From an uncultured Parabacteroides sp. (GTDB taxonomy: Bacteria > Bacteroidota > Bacteroidia > Bacteroidales > Tannerellaceae), in assembly GCA_910577325.1 (NCBI GenBank), contig CAJTMR010000004.1, forward strand, positions 1-64,000: DNA of 64,000 nt, in the 5' to 3' direction. Shown here in pieces: positions 34,002-42,641 of this stretch. The stretch's first letter is position 1, and every line of letters begins with the position of its first letter. The notes below the pieces were generated by a model. The model did no database searches. It saw only the letters and a list, made by a program, of their open reading frames with translations, and was not told the DNA's origin. The position numbers and the translations under genes are program-made.

Positions 34002-36713
34002 ATGAATTATTACCTATTTTGTCTCCGCCGGCTCGTCCGGCTTGTTCTTTTATCATTATGGATCGTTTCTGGAATTGCGCCGCTCGCTGCTCAAGATCGG
34101 GCGGCGCGTCTGGATTTCCGAATCCGGCAGGCTGCACTGGACACTTTTGTCCGCCAATTAGAGGATTCCACTGGCTTCTCGTTTATTTATGGCGAAAAGG
34201 TACGGCTCTGGCAACCCGTCACCCTTGATGTCCGTCAGAAGACGATCGAGGAAATTTTGCAGTGTGCATTCGCTCAGGAGGCGGTAACATTTAAAATATC
34301 AGGATCGTATATCTTGTTAGGTGATAGGACTGTTTCCCGTAAATATACGATCAGTGGATATGTTACCGATTCTATATCGTCGGAAACGCTGATCGGTGCC
34401 AATATTCTGGAATCCGGTCATCATGCCGGGACTTCGACGAATCCTTTCGGGTTCTACAGCCTCACCTTGCCGGAAGGAGAGACCGGCCTTTTCTTTTCGT
34501 ATTTAGGATATGAAACCAAGCATTGCCGTTTCCTGTTAAGCCGGGATAGTGTGATGAACATCCATCTCCGGGCTAACAACCAGTTGGCGGAAATTGTCGT
34601 TCTTTCTGATAAAAAAGAGACAGGTATCCGGGCAACGGCCATGAGCACATTAGATATTCCGATGACGCAGATCAAGAATACTCCGGCCATCTTGGGGGAG
34701 GCCGATATCCTCAAAACGATCCAGTTGATGCCCGGTGTACAGGCTGGAACGGAAGGTTTTAGCGGATTGTATGTACGGGGTGGCGGACCGGATCAGAATC
34801 TGATCCTTTTGGACGGCATCCCCATCTATAATGCCGACCACATGTTAGGTGTGTTCTCCATTTTCACCCCGGAAGCGATGAAAAAGGTCACGCTTTTCAA
34901 AGGGTCGTTTCCCGCCCGTTACGGTGGCCGTTTGTCTTCTATAGTGGACATCCGGACAAACGACGGCGATATGCAGAAATACCACGGTACGGTCAGTATC
35001 GGGTTGTTGACCAGTAAGCTGCATATTGAAGGACCGATCCTGAAAGATAAAACATCCTTTTGTCTGACCGGTCGCCGTACCTATTTGGATCTGGTGGCAA
35101 GGCCGTTTCTGCCGGAGGATAAGAAATTCAATTATTATTTTTATGATATCAATGCTAAAATGAACCACAAGTTTTCCGACCGCAGTCGCTTGTTCCTTGG
35201 TTTCTACAAGGGGAAAGATCATTATGATTATAAGCAGGACAAGGAATATGACGGCTATTCGAATAACTATGGTACAAGTATGTTTTTCTACAATAGCCGG
35301 ATTGATTTCAACTGGGGGAACATGATTGCCGCCGGACGGTGGAATTATGTATTCAACAACCAATTATTCAGCAATACGACCATTGCATACAACCAGTACC
35401 GGATGAGCATGGCGGACGCTTATCGGAAAGATATCGTCGAGACGGACAAGGACGGTAATCCGATAATCGATAAGAACGAATCGTATGTCTATAATTCCGA
35501 TTACCGTTCCGGCATACACGATTGTAGTTTTCGTACGGATTTCGATTATATGCCTGTTCCTGACCATCATGTCAAGTTCGGGGTTACCTATCTGTACCAT
35601 ACGTTTCGTCCGGAGGTGACGACTTCGCGTGTGAAAGAAGCAGCAAACGGCCAGACAACACAGGATACCGTTTACAATGATTCTTCGAGCAGCTACCTAC
35701 ATGGGCACGAGTTTTCGTTTTATGCCGAAGACAATGCCGATATCGGTGACCGTCTGAGCCTGAATGCCGGCATTCACCTTTCCTTGTTTTCCACACAAGG
35801 GAAAGGCTATCTGTCGGCACAACCTCGTCTTTCTGCCCGTTATCGCTGTCATGACGGTTTTGCGTTAAAGGCCTCCTTTACACAGATGGAACAGTATGTA
35901 CATCTGTTGTCATCTTCACCGATTTCGTTGCCGACAGATTTGTGGGTTCCGGTTACTAAAAACATTCGACCGATGCGTTCCTACCAATATGCTGTCGGCG
36001 GTTATTATACAGGTGTGAGAGGGTGGGAGTTTTCTTTGGAAAGTTATTATAAGGATATGTATAATGTATTGGAATACCAGGATGGCGCCACTTTCTTCGG
36101 TTCATCCGGAGGATGGCAGGAAAAGGTGGAGATGGGCCGGGGACGTTCGTTCGGTGTGGAGATTTTAGCCCAAAGAACCATCGGGAAAACAACGGGCTGG
36201 TTAGGATATACGATTGCCAAGAGCGATCGTCAGTTTAAGGATGGGACGGTCAATAACGGCGAGCGTTTCCCTTATAAATATGATCGTCGCCACAACATTA
36301 ACCTCTGTGTGAACCATACTTTCAGTAAGAAGACGGATGTAGGGATCACCTGGATTTTCAATACGGGCGGGACGGCTACGGTTGCCGAACAGCGTACCGG
36401 GACGGCATTCGGTAACTTGATCGACTACATTTCCCATCGCAACAATTACCGTCTTCCTGTCAGTCACCGGTTAAATCTGAGTATCAATTTCCATAAGAGA
36501 CTCCGCCGGGGCATGCAGACCTGGAATATTTCTATCTATAACGCTTATAATGCCATGACTCCGAGTCTTGTCTATAAGGAAGAAGAATATATCGGAGTAG
36601 AGTATATTAAACCGGACGGTAGCTACGACACAACTTGGAAACGGAAAACGAGGTTGATAAAACAGACGCTTTTGCCTTGTGTCCCTTCGATTACTTATAC
36701 ATACCGGTTCTAA
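34002..36713 (+). CDS. TonB-dependent receptor with STN signalling domain
   Basis: A 903-residue transducer-type receptor. A signal peptide (about 1-30) leads to an STN domain at about 38-105 (RIRQAALDTFVRQLEDSTGFSF), then a carboxypeptidase-like domain (about 115-200, YTISGYVTDSISSETLIGANI), a plug (about 210-330, GLYVRGGGPDQNLILLDGIP) and a beta-barrel ending ITYTYRF. The STN domain contacts FecR across the periplasm, consistent with the fecR gene just upstream. With DUF4249 next, this is the Bacteroidetes FecR-receptor-DUF4249 module. Ligand unknown. Confidence 0.93.
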   Translation: MNYYLFCLRRLVRLVLLSLWIVSGIAPLAAQDRAARLDFRIRQAALDTFVRQLEDSTGFSFIYGEKVRLWQPVTLDVRQKTIEEILQCAFAQEAVTFKISGSYILLGDRTVSRKYTISGYVTDSISSETLIGANILESGHHAGTSTNPFGFYSLTLPEGETGLFFSYLGYETKHCRFLLSRDSVMNIHLRANNQLAEIVVLSDKKETGIRATAMSTLDIPMTQIKNTPAILGEADILKTIQLMPGVQAGTEGFSGLYVRGGGPDQNLILLDGIPIYNADHMLGVFSIFTPEAMKKVTLFKGSFPARYGGRLSSIVDIRTNDGDMQKYHGTVSIGLLTSKLHIEGPILKDKTSFCLTGRRTYLDLVARPFLPEDKKFNYYFYDINAKMNHKFSDRSRLFLGFYKGKDHYDYKQDKEYDGYSNNYGTSMFFYNSRIDFNWGNMIAAGRWNYVFNNQLFSNTTIAYNQYRMSMADAYRKDIVETDKDGNPIIDKNESYVYNSDYRSGIHDCSFRTDFDYMPVPDHHVKFGVTYLYHTFRPEVTTSRVKEAANGQTTQDTVYNDSSSSYLHGHEFSFYAEDNADIGDRLSLNAGIHLSLFSTQGKGYLSAQPRLSARYRCHDGFALKASFTQMEQYVHLLSSSPISLPTDLWVPVTKNIRPMRSYQYAVGGYYTGVRGWEFSLESYYKDMYNVLEYQDGATFFGSSGGWQEKVEMGRGRSFGVEILAQRTIGKTTGWLGYTIAKSDRQFKDGTVNNGERFPYKYDRRHNINLCVNHTFSKKTDVGITWIFNTGGTATVAEQRTGTAFGNLIDYISHRNNYRLPVSHRLNLSINFHKRLRRGMQTWNISIYNAYNAMTPSLVYKEEEYIGVEYIKPDGSYDTTWKRKTRLIKQTLLPCVPSITYTYRF

Positions 36714-36729
36714 TGAAAAGGAGTAGAAT

Positions 36730-37725
36730 ATGAAAAAGAATTTATCCATATTATTCATGCTGGTTTTCATGTTGTTGCCGGCTTGTGAGAATGAACTACC
36801 ATACATGGACAAGCCGCAAGCTCCGCAACTTCTGATGAATGCTTTTCTTGAAGCCGAGAAGGAAGAAAACGGTGTTTTTTTGTGCATAATAGATGCCGAC
36901 GGGCAACAGATAGATCGTGTTTCCAATGGTTTCATTGTAGTATATGTCAATGGTGAGAAGACCGAAACGGCGCAAGTAGAAAAGCTCTATGGTTCTTTCA
37001 ATGCTCCTAATTGCACATTGAAAACTCTTTTCCGCCCCGGTGACCATATTCGCTTGGAAGCGACGGCCGAAGGCGGACAATACCGAGCCGACTGTGAGGT
37101 GGAAATCCCGTTGCCGATCGAGGAAACCATCCGGGTGGATACGCTCCGTACGCAATTGAGGGGTAGTTCCGGTATGAAGGACTGCATGCAATACAAAATA
37201 ACGATTTGTGACCGTCCGGACGAGAAAAACTATTATCGTCTTGTAATCGAAGAAAATATATACCGGATCTCATCGGAAGATGGCGTCAGGTACGGTCCCT
37301 TTACCTCTTGCCCCGAAATTATCAACCAAGAGGATCTCGTTTTGACCGATGGGCATCTTACGACTGCCGACGACGACAAATTCGGCATTCTGGATTTGGC
37401 TGTCCGTAACCTTGGCAATGTTTTCACGGATGGTCGTTTTGAAAATGGTTCGTATACCCTTAAAGTTTACACCTCTATCCCATATATTAGCGGGATAAAT
37501 GGAAAAGACCATAATTATTTGGATGTTACGGTTCGCTTATTGAGTATATCGCAATCTTATTATCGTTATTTGCGTGCGATGAACTGCCTGAATTCCGAAG
37601 ATTATAACGAAACTTTTATGGAGCCGGTCATCGTCCCTCAAAACGTATCGGGCGGTTTGGGCTTTGTCGGAACTTCCTCCGAACAGCGGATAATCTTGCG
37701 GATGATCGATCGGATGCCTTTATAG
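36730..37725 (+). CDS. DUF4249 family lipoprotein
   Basis: A 331-residue protein with a lipoprotein signal peptide (lipidated Cys at residue 19 in MLLPACENE). The body fits DUF4249: an Ig-like strand region with GFIVVYVNGEKTETA and PGDHIRLEATAEGGQYRADCEVEIPLP, and a C-terminal half ending shortly after GGLGFVGTSSEQR. DUF4249 proteins are encoded directly after STN-type TonB receptors, probably as surface or periplasmic partners of that receptor. It lies 16 bases after the receptor gene. Molecular function is not established. Confidence 0.88.
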   Translation: MKKNLSILFMLVFMLLPACENELPYMDKPQAPQLLMNAFLEAEKEENGVFLCIIDADGQQIDRVSNGFIVVYVNGEKTETAQVEKLYGSFNAPNCTLKTLFRPGDHIRLEATAEGGQYRADCEVEIPLPIEETIRVDTLRTQLRGSSGMKDCMQYKITICDRPDEKNYYRLVIEENIYRISSEDGVRYGPFTSCPEIINQEDLVLTDGHLTTADDDKFGILDLAVRNLGNVFTDGRFENGSYTLKVYTSIPYISGINGKDHNYLDVTVRLLSISQSYYRYLRAMNCLNSEDYNETFMEPVIVPQNVSGGLGFVGTSSEQRIILRMIDRMPL

Positions 37726-37854
37726 TGACATATTAAGGTAGTCTGCCGCACCAAATCTGGAAATTTGAACCGGCTTCGATCCGGCGGAAGAAATATTTTG
37801 TAGCTGTTGCCCTTGATAATGATTTGTTAGGCCTGTAAAGTGAATTATTTTTAA

Positions 37855-37862
37855 TACATTTG
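37855..37862 (+). promoter_or_regulatory. Probable -7 box of rfbA-fcl
   Basis: TACATTTG, 95 bases before rfbA, matches TAnnTTTG. The upstream box is not convincing. The rest of the 232-base gap after the DUF4249 gene shows no gene. Confidence 0.4.
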
Positions 37863-37957
37863 CCCTTCGTTATATATAAAGGATTTATGGTTTTGGATTT
37901 ATGAGCTATCGTTAGATGCATGGATTCGAAATCATAGGTTATAAATCATAGAAGATT

Positions 37958-38842
37958 ATGAAAGGTATTGTTTTAGCAGGAGGATCCGGTACGCGTTTGT
38001 ATCCGATAACCAAAGGGGTTTCAAAACAGTTATTGCCTATTTATGATAAGCCGATGATCTATTATCCGGTGTCTGTATTGATGTTGGCGGGAATACGTGA
38101 GATATTGGTGATTTCTACACCGCAGGATCTTCCCGGTTTTCGTCGTTTGTTGGGAGACGGTTCCGATTATGGTGTCTGTTTCGAGTATGCCGAACAACCT
38201 TCGCCGGATGGATTGGCACAGGCTTTTTTGATTGGGGAGGAGTTTATCGGAAATGATTCCGTTTGTTTGGTGTTGGGTGACAATATCTTTTACGGACAGA
38301 GTTTTACCGCGATGTTGCAGGGGGCTGTGGCAAATGCTGAAAACGAACGGAAAGCAACAGTCTTCGGTTATTACGTCAATGATCCGGAACGCTACGGCGT
38401 GGCCGAGTTCGACGAGGCGGGAAATGTGTTGAGCATTGAGGAAAAACCGGTATGCCCGAAATCGAATTATGCGGTTGTCGGTCTTTATTTCTACCCGAAT
38501 AAAGTGGTGGACGTTGCTAAACAGATTAAACCTTCCGCCCGTGGCGAACTGGAGATTACGACTGTCAACCAGGAATTCCTAAAGGATGGCGAATTGAAAG
38601 TTCAACTATTAGGACGTGGTTTCGCATGGCTTGATACCGGTACGCACGATTCTCTTTCCGAAGCCTCTACTTTCGTTGAGGTGATAGAGAAACGGCAAGG
38701 ATTGAAAATAGCTTGTTTGGAAGAAATTGCTTATCGGAACGGCTGGATCGATGCGGAAAGGTTGAGGCAGATAGCCATTCCGATGCGAAAGAACCAATAT
38801 GGACAATATCTGCTGAATATGGTAAAAGGAGAGAATGAATAA
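37958..38842 (+). CDS. rfbA: Glucose-1-phosphate thymidylyltransferase
   Basis: A 294-residue nucleotidyltransferase. The signature LAGGSGTRLYPITKGVSKQL with the following PIYDKPMIYYP, and the Asp of LVLGDNIFYG, are diagnostic. It makes dTDP-glucose, the entry point to dTDP-rhamnose. The usual partners rfbB, rfbC and rfbD are not here; the gene instead overlaps the GDP-fucose gene fcl by 8 bases. Confidence 0.96.
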   Translation: MKGIVLAGGSGTRLYPITKGVSKQLLPIYDKPMIYYPVSVLMLAGIREILVISTPQDLPGFRRLLGDGSDYGVCFEYAEQPSPDGLAQAFLIGEEFIGNDSVCLVLGDNIFYGQSFTAMLQGAVANAENERKATVFGYYVNDPERYGVAEFDEAGNVLSIEEKPVCPKSNYAVVGLYFYPNKVVDVAKQIKPSARGELEITTVNQEFLKDGELKVQLLGRGFAWLDTGTHDSLSEASTFVEVIEKRQGLKIACLEEIAYRNGWIDAERLRQIAIPMRKNQYGQYLLNMVKGENE

Positions 38843-39905
38843 GGATAGTAAAATATTTGTAGCAGGTCATCGGGGACTGGTCGGTTCCGCGATTTTGAAA
38901 AACCTGAAGTCAAAGGGTTACACAAACTTTGTCCTACGTACGCATGCGGAACTGGATTTGACAGACCAACAGGTAGTTCATGATTTTTTTGCGGCCGAGA
39001 AGCCGGAATATGTGTTTCTGTCGGCGGCCCATGTCGGCGGGATTATGGCGAACAGCCGTTACCGGGCCGACTTTATTTATCAAAATCTGATGATTCAGAA
39101 CAATGTGATTCATGCCTCTTATCTGAATGAGGTAAAGAAACTCCTGTTCTTGGGAAGTACTTGCATTTATCCGGGAAATGCCCCGCAACCGATGGCGGAA
39201 GATTGCTTGCTCACTTCGCCTCTTGAATATACGAATGAACCTTATGCGATTGCCAAAATCGCCGGGATCAAGATGTGCGAAAGCTATAACCTGCAATACG
39301 GGACTAACTATATCGCAGTGATGCCGACTAATCTGTATGGCCCGAATGATAATTTCAATTTGGAGACTTCCCATGTGTTACCTGCCATGATTCGTAAAAT
39401 ACATCTGGGTAAATGTCTTTCTGAAGGGGATTGGGATTCCGTGCGGAAGGATCTGAATGCACGTCCGGTTGAAAATGTGTCCGGTGATGCTTCCGAATCT
39501 GAGATATCGGATATTCTTGTCAAGTACGGTGTTTATCCTGGTAAAGTGGAATTGTGGGGTACAGGCGAACCGCTCCGTGAGTTTCTTTGGAGCGAGGAGA
39601 TGGCGGATGCTTCCGTTTATGTAATGGAGAAGGTTGATTTTGCTGATGTTCGCCCTGTTGCCGGAGATATCCGGAATACACATATTAATATAGGTACGGG
39701 AAAAGAACTTTCTATTCGTAAAGTAGCTTTTCTAATTCGTGAAAAGGTTGGTTTTACAGGTGATATCGTATTTGATTCGTCCAAACCGGATGGTACGATG
39801 CGCAAACTGACAGATGTCACGAAATTGCACGCCTTGGGTTGGCATCATACGATTGAAGTGGACGAAGGTGTTGAACGCCTTTATAAGTGGTACTTGGAAG
39901 ATTAA
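38835..39905 (+). CDS. fcl: GDP-L-fucose synthase (long form)
   Basis: A 356-residue short-chain-type epimerase/reductase. VAGHRGLVGSAI binds NADPH; the catalytic Ser-Tyr-Lys is in FLGSTCIYPG and EPYAIAKIAG. An insertion of about 35 residues after the KIHLGKCLSEGDW region makes it longer than E. coli Fcl (321). It converts GDP-4-keto-6-deoxymannose to GDP-fucose. The partner gmd follows rather than precedes it, 51 bases on. GDP-fucose feeds surface glycans and glycoproteins in this group. Confidence 0.94.
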   Translation: MNKDSKIFVAGHRGLVGSAILKNLKSKGYTNFVLRTHAELDLTDQQVVHDFFAAEKPEYVFLSAAHVGGIMANSRYRADFIYQNLMIQNNVIHASYLNEVKKLLFLGSTCIYPGNAPQPMAEDCLLTSPLEYTNEPYAIAKIAGIKMCESYNLQYGTNYIAVMPTNLYGPNDNFNLETSHVLPAMIRKIHLGKCLSEGDWDSVRKDLNARPVENVSGDASESEISDILVKYGVYPGKVELWGTGEPLREFLWSEEMADASVYVMEKVDFADVRPVAGDIRNTHINIGTGKELSIRKVAFLIREKVGFTGDIVFDSSKPDGTMRKLTDVTKLHALGWHHTIEVDEGVERLYKWYLED

Positions 39906-39956
39906 AATTGATAATTAAAAATAAAAAAAGGAAGATGTCGTATCTTTCGTTTAATA

Positions 39957-41111
39957 ATGATGAGTAAAGTTGCTTTAATAACAGGAATAACAGGACAGGA
40001 CGGGGCTTACTTGGCCGAATATCTGATCAAGAAAGGATATGTCGTACACGGTCTCAAGCGGCGGTCGTCTATGTTTAATACGGATCGTATTGATCATCTT
40101 TATCAGGATCCGCATGTGGAAAATCGTAATCTGATCTTGCATTATGGTGATCTGACCGACAGTTTGAACCTGACTCGTATCATCGGTGAGACACAGCCGG
40201 ATGAAATCTATAATCTCGCGGCCATGAGTCATGTGAAAGTGAGTTTCGATACTCCTGAATATACGGCTAATGCCGATGGCTTGGGGGTTTTGCGTATCTT
40301 GGAAGCGGTTCGTCTGCTGAACCTGATCCCCAAGACACGTATTTACCAGGCTTCTACATCCGAACTTTACGGCTTGGTGCAGGAAGTTCCGCAGAAAGAA
40401 ACGACTCCTTTTTATCCGAGAAGTCCGTATGCCGTGGCCAAACTTTACGGTTACTGGATTACGGTGAACTATCGTGAAGCTTATAAAATGCATGCATCGA
40501 ACGGTATTTTGTTCAACCATGAGTCTCCTTTGCGAGGAGAAACTTTCGTAACCCGTAAAGTGACGCGGGCAGTCTCCCGTATTGCTTTAGGCATGCAGAA
40601 AAAAGTTTATATGGGGAACCTTTCTTCCAAGCGAGACTGGGGACATGCAAAAGACTATGTCCGTGCGATGTATGCCATTCTCCAGCAAGACGAGCCGTCC
40701 GATTATGTCATTGCGACGGGGATTACGACAACCATCCGGGATTTTTTGAAAATGGCGTTTGCTGAGATAGGTGTGGAAATTGTTTTTAAAGGAGAACATG
40801 TAAATGAGGTTGCTGTTTTAAACTATATTGACGAAAGAATGTTTATTGAAAGGGTCGGCGAAGCTTATCTTGATAATTTTAAGAAACGGATTGGAGATGA
40901 GGTTGTTGGTGTCGATCCTCAGTATTTTCGTCCGACTGAAGTTGATTTGCTTATCGGCGATGCGACAAAGGCACGTACCTGTTTGGGATGGGAACCAAAG
41001 TACGATTTGGCTGCTTTGGTAGAGGATATGATGTTGAATGATATCAAGTTGATGAAGAAAGAATCGTATCTTAGAAAAGGGGGGTATGAAATATTGAATT
41101 ATTTCGAATAA
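39957..41111 (+). CDS. gmd: GDP-mannose 4,6-dehydratase
   Basis: A 384-residue member of the short-chain dehydrogenase family. LITGITGQDGAYLAEYL is the NADP motif; RRSSMFNTDRIDHLY and the catalytic STSELYGLVQE with YPRSPYAVAKLYG are typical of Gmd. It makes GDP-4-keto-6-deoxymannose for Fcl. The first two codons are both ATG, so the start may be three bases later. It lies downstream of fcl. Confidence 0.96.
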   Translation: MMSKVALITGITGQDGAYLAEYLIKKGYVVHGLKRRSSMFNTDRIDHLYQDPHVENRNLILHYGDLTDSLNLTRIIGETQPDEIYNLAAMSHVKVSFDTPEYTANADGLGVLRILEAVRLLNLIPKTRIYQASTSELYGLVQEVPQKETTPFYPRSPYAVAKLYGYWITVNYREAYKMHASNGILFNHESPLRGETFVTRKVTRAVSRIALGMQKKVYMGNLSSKRDWGHAKDYVRAMYAILQQDEPSDYVIATGITTTIRDFLKMAFAEIGVEIVFKGEHVNEVAVLNYIDERMFIERVGEAYLDNFKKRIGDEVVGVDPQYFRPTEVDLLIGDATKARTCLGWEPKYDLAALVEDMMLNDIKLMKKESYLRKGGYEILNYFE

Positions 41112-41133
41112 AATCGAACTTTTATTGTTTTTA

Positions 41134-41164
41134 TTTGTTATAATTAGAAAAAGAGTTAATTTTG
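41134..41164 (+). promoter_or_regulatory. Promoter of the ompA-like gene
   Basis: TTTG, exactly 19 bases, TAATTTTG: a full match to the Bacteroidetes consensus, about 45 bases before the start codon. Confidence 0.75.
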
Positions 41165-41209
41165 CAATATATTTGAGCATAATTATAGGTAATTGATTGT
41201 TTAATTAAA

Positions 41210-42367
41210 ATGTTGATGAATATGAAGACTAAAGTATTACTTTTAGCTTTGTTGTCAGGTTTTGTTTTCTCTGTGTCTGCACAGGAATTTAAACCGCAGG
41301 TTGGATTTAGTAATGAAGCTGGTTATAAAACAAACTTCAAGAAAAACAAGGCAAAAGACAACTGGTTTATTTCTATTGCCGGTGGGGCAAGTGTTTTATT
41401 CGGTGATCAGAATGGCGAAGCCGATTTTAAAAATCGTTTGAATTTTGCTCCTCAGTTCTCTGTCGGTAAATGGTTTAATCCGTATTTGGCTCTGCGTCTC
41501 CAGTTGAATGGGGGTGTGTTGCACGGGTTTGTAGGTGATAATGCTCAATTGATGCAACATAATAAATATATGGCTGCTCATGCCGATTTATTGTGGGATG
41601 TGACTAATTTTTGGGCTCCTTATAATGAAAAGAAAGTATTCCGTTTGATCCCTTGGGTCGGTATTGGATACGCACAGCGTTTCAAAACTACGGAATCAGC
41701 TGAATTTGCAAGAACAGAATCTCCTACGGTAAACTTCGGTATTTTGACTGCATTCCGTTTGAGCAAACGTGTAGATTTGAATATTGAAGTACAGGGCTCA
41801 TTATTGAATGAAGAGTTCAACCGTGTTTCCATGTATCATCTGACTGACGGTATCGGCCAGTTGAGCGCAGGTTTGACTTTCAAACTGGGTAAGACTGATT
41901 TCGAAGTTTTGGAACCGATGGATTACGCTTTGTTGAACGACTTGAATGGTCAGATCAATGCTTTGCGTGCTGAAAACGACGAATTGAGCAAACGTCCGGT
42001 TTCTTGTCCTGAATGCCCGGAAGCAGTAACTAACGTTGTGAATAACTATGTGGACAATGTGGTTTATTTCCGTCTCAACAGTGCCAAGATCGATAAGAAC
42101 CAGCAGATCAATATTTACAATACGGCCGAATTTGTAAAAGAGAACAATGCTCCTATCAAGGTTATTGGCTATGCTGACAAAAAAACAGGTACAAGTACAT
42201 ATAATATGCAACTTTCTGAAAAACGTGCAAAAGCTGTTGCTAAGGAATTGATCGAGAAATACGGCGTTTCCTCTAATCAGATCACAATCGAATATCGTGG
42301 CTCTGATGAACAGCCGTATAGCGAAAACAATTGGAACCGTGTCGTTATCATGCGTGCAAATAAATAA
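41210..42367 (+). CDS. OmpA family outer membrane protein
   Basis: A 385-residue outer membrane protein. A signal peptide (cut after FSVSA) leads to an N-terminal beta-barrel (about 40-225) with alternating aromatic strands. A short linker with CPECPEA follows, then a C-terminal OmpA peptidoglycan-binding domain (about 275-385: VYFRLNSAKIDKNQQINIY, VIGYADKKTG, LSEKRAKAVAKELI). It anchors the outer membrane to the cell wall and is probably very abundant, given the perfect promoter. Three in-frame ATGs lie at the start (41210, 41216, 41222); the last directly begins MKTKVLL. Confidence 0.92.
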   Translation: MLMNMKTKVLLLALLSGFVFSVSAQEFKPQVGFSNEAGYKTNFKKNKAKDNWFISIAGGASVLFGDQNGEADFKNRLNFAPQFSVGKWFNPYLALRLQLNGGVLHGFVGDNAQLMQHNKYMAAHADLLWDVTNFWAPYNEKKVFRLIPWVGIGYAQRFKTTESAEFARTESPTVNFGILTAFRLSKRVDLNIEVQGSLLNEEFNRVSMYHLTDGIGQLSAGLTFKLGKTDFEVLEPMDYALLNDLNGQINALRAENDELSKRPVSCPECPEAVTNVVNNYVDNVVYFRLNSAKIDKNQQINIYNTAEFVKENNAPIKVIGYADKKTGTSTYNMQLSEKRAKAVAKELIEKYGVSSNQITIEYRGSDEQPYSENNWNRVVIMRANK

Positions 42368-42415
42368 TACGGATTTATTTTGAAATGACCCCCTAAAAAA
42401 TGGGGTGGTTAAACA

Positions 42416-42583
42416 TTATCCAGTTATAGAAAGAGTCCGGTATTGTACCGGACTCTTTCCTTTTAACCGGGGCCTGATTCTTTTATTGTTATAATAATCT
42501 ATACATTCTTCCAAAGCCTTTGTGAAGTCTTCCTGCTCTTCAAGCCTTTTCCGATATCCGAAGTATTGGTGTTCAATTTCCAC
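42416..42583 (-). pseudogene. IS3-family (IS150-like) transposase C-terminal remnant
   Basis: Translation of the minus strand in the gap after ompA gives a 55-residue stretch ending at a stop codon, with HQYFGYRKRLEEQEDF, IDYYNNKRIRPRLKGKSPVQY at its end. The IDYYNNKRI..LKG.SPVQYR block is the extreme C-terminus of IS3/IS150 OrfB integrases. Nothing of the catalytic DDE core remains. The remnant separates ompA from the sugar transferase and now carries the hairpin that probably terminates ompA. Confidence 0.8.
42429..42460 (+). terminator. Hairpin after ompA (inside IS3 remnant)
   Basis: AAAGAGTCCGGTA and its complement are separated by 3 bases and followed by TTTCCTTTT on the plus strand. 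The arms encode the KSPVQYRTLS end of the transposase remnant. I infer it terminates the ompA transcript. Confidence 0.7.
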
Positions 42584-42613
42584 AGCCTTATTTTTTTGCT
42601 CGGAAATAATGCT

Positions 42614-42621
42614 TATATTTG
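42614..42621 (+). promoter_or_regulatory. -7 box of the initiating sugar transferase gene
   Basis: TATATTTG lies 20 bases before the start codon, with TTTT at the -33 position (19-base spacer). Confidence 0.5.
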
Positions 42622-42641
42622 TATAATTTTAGTGCATTGTT

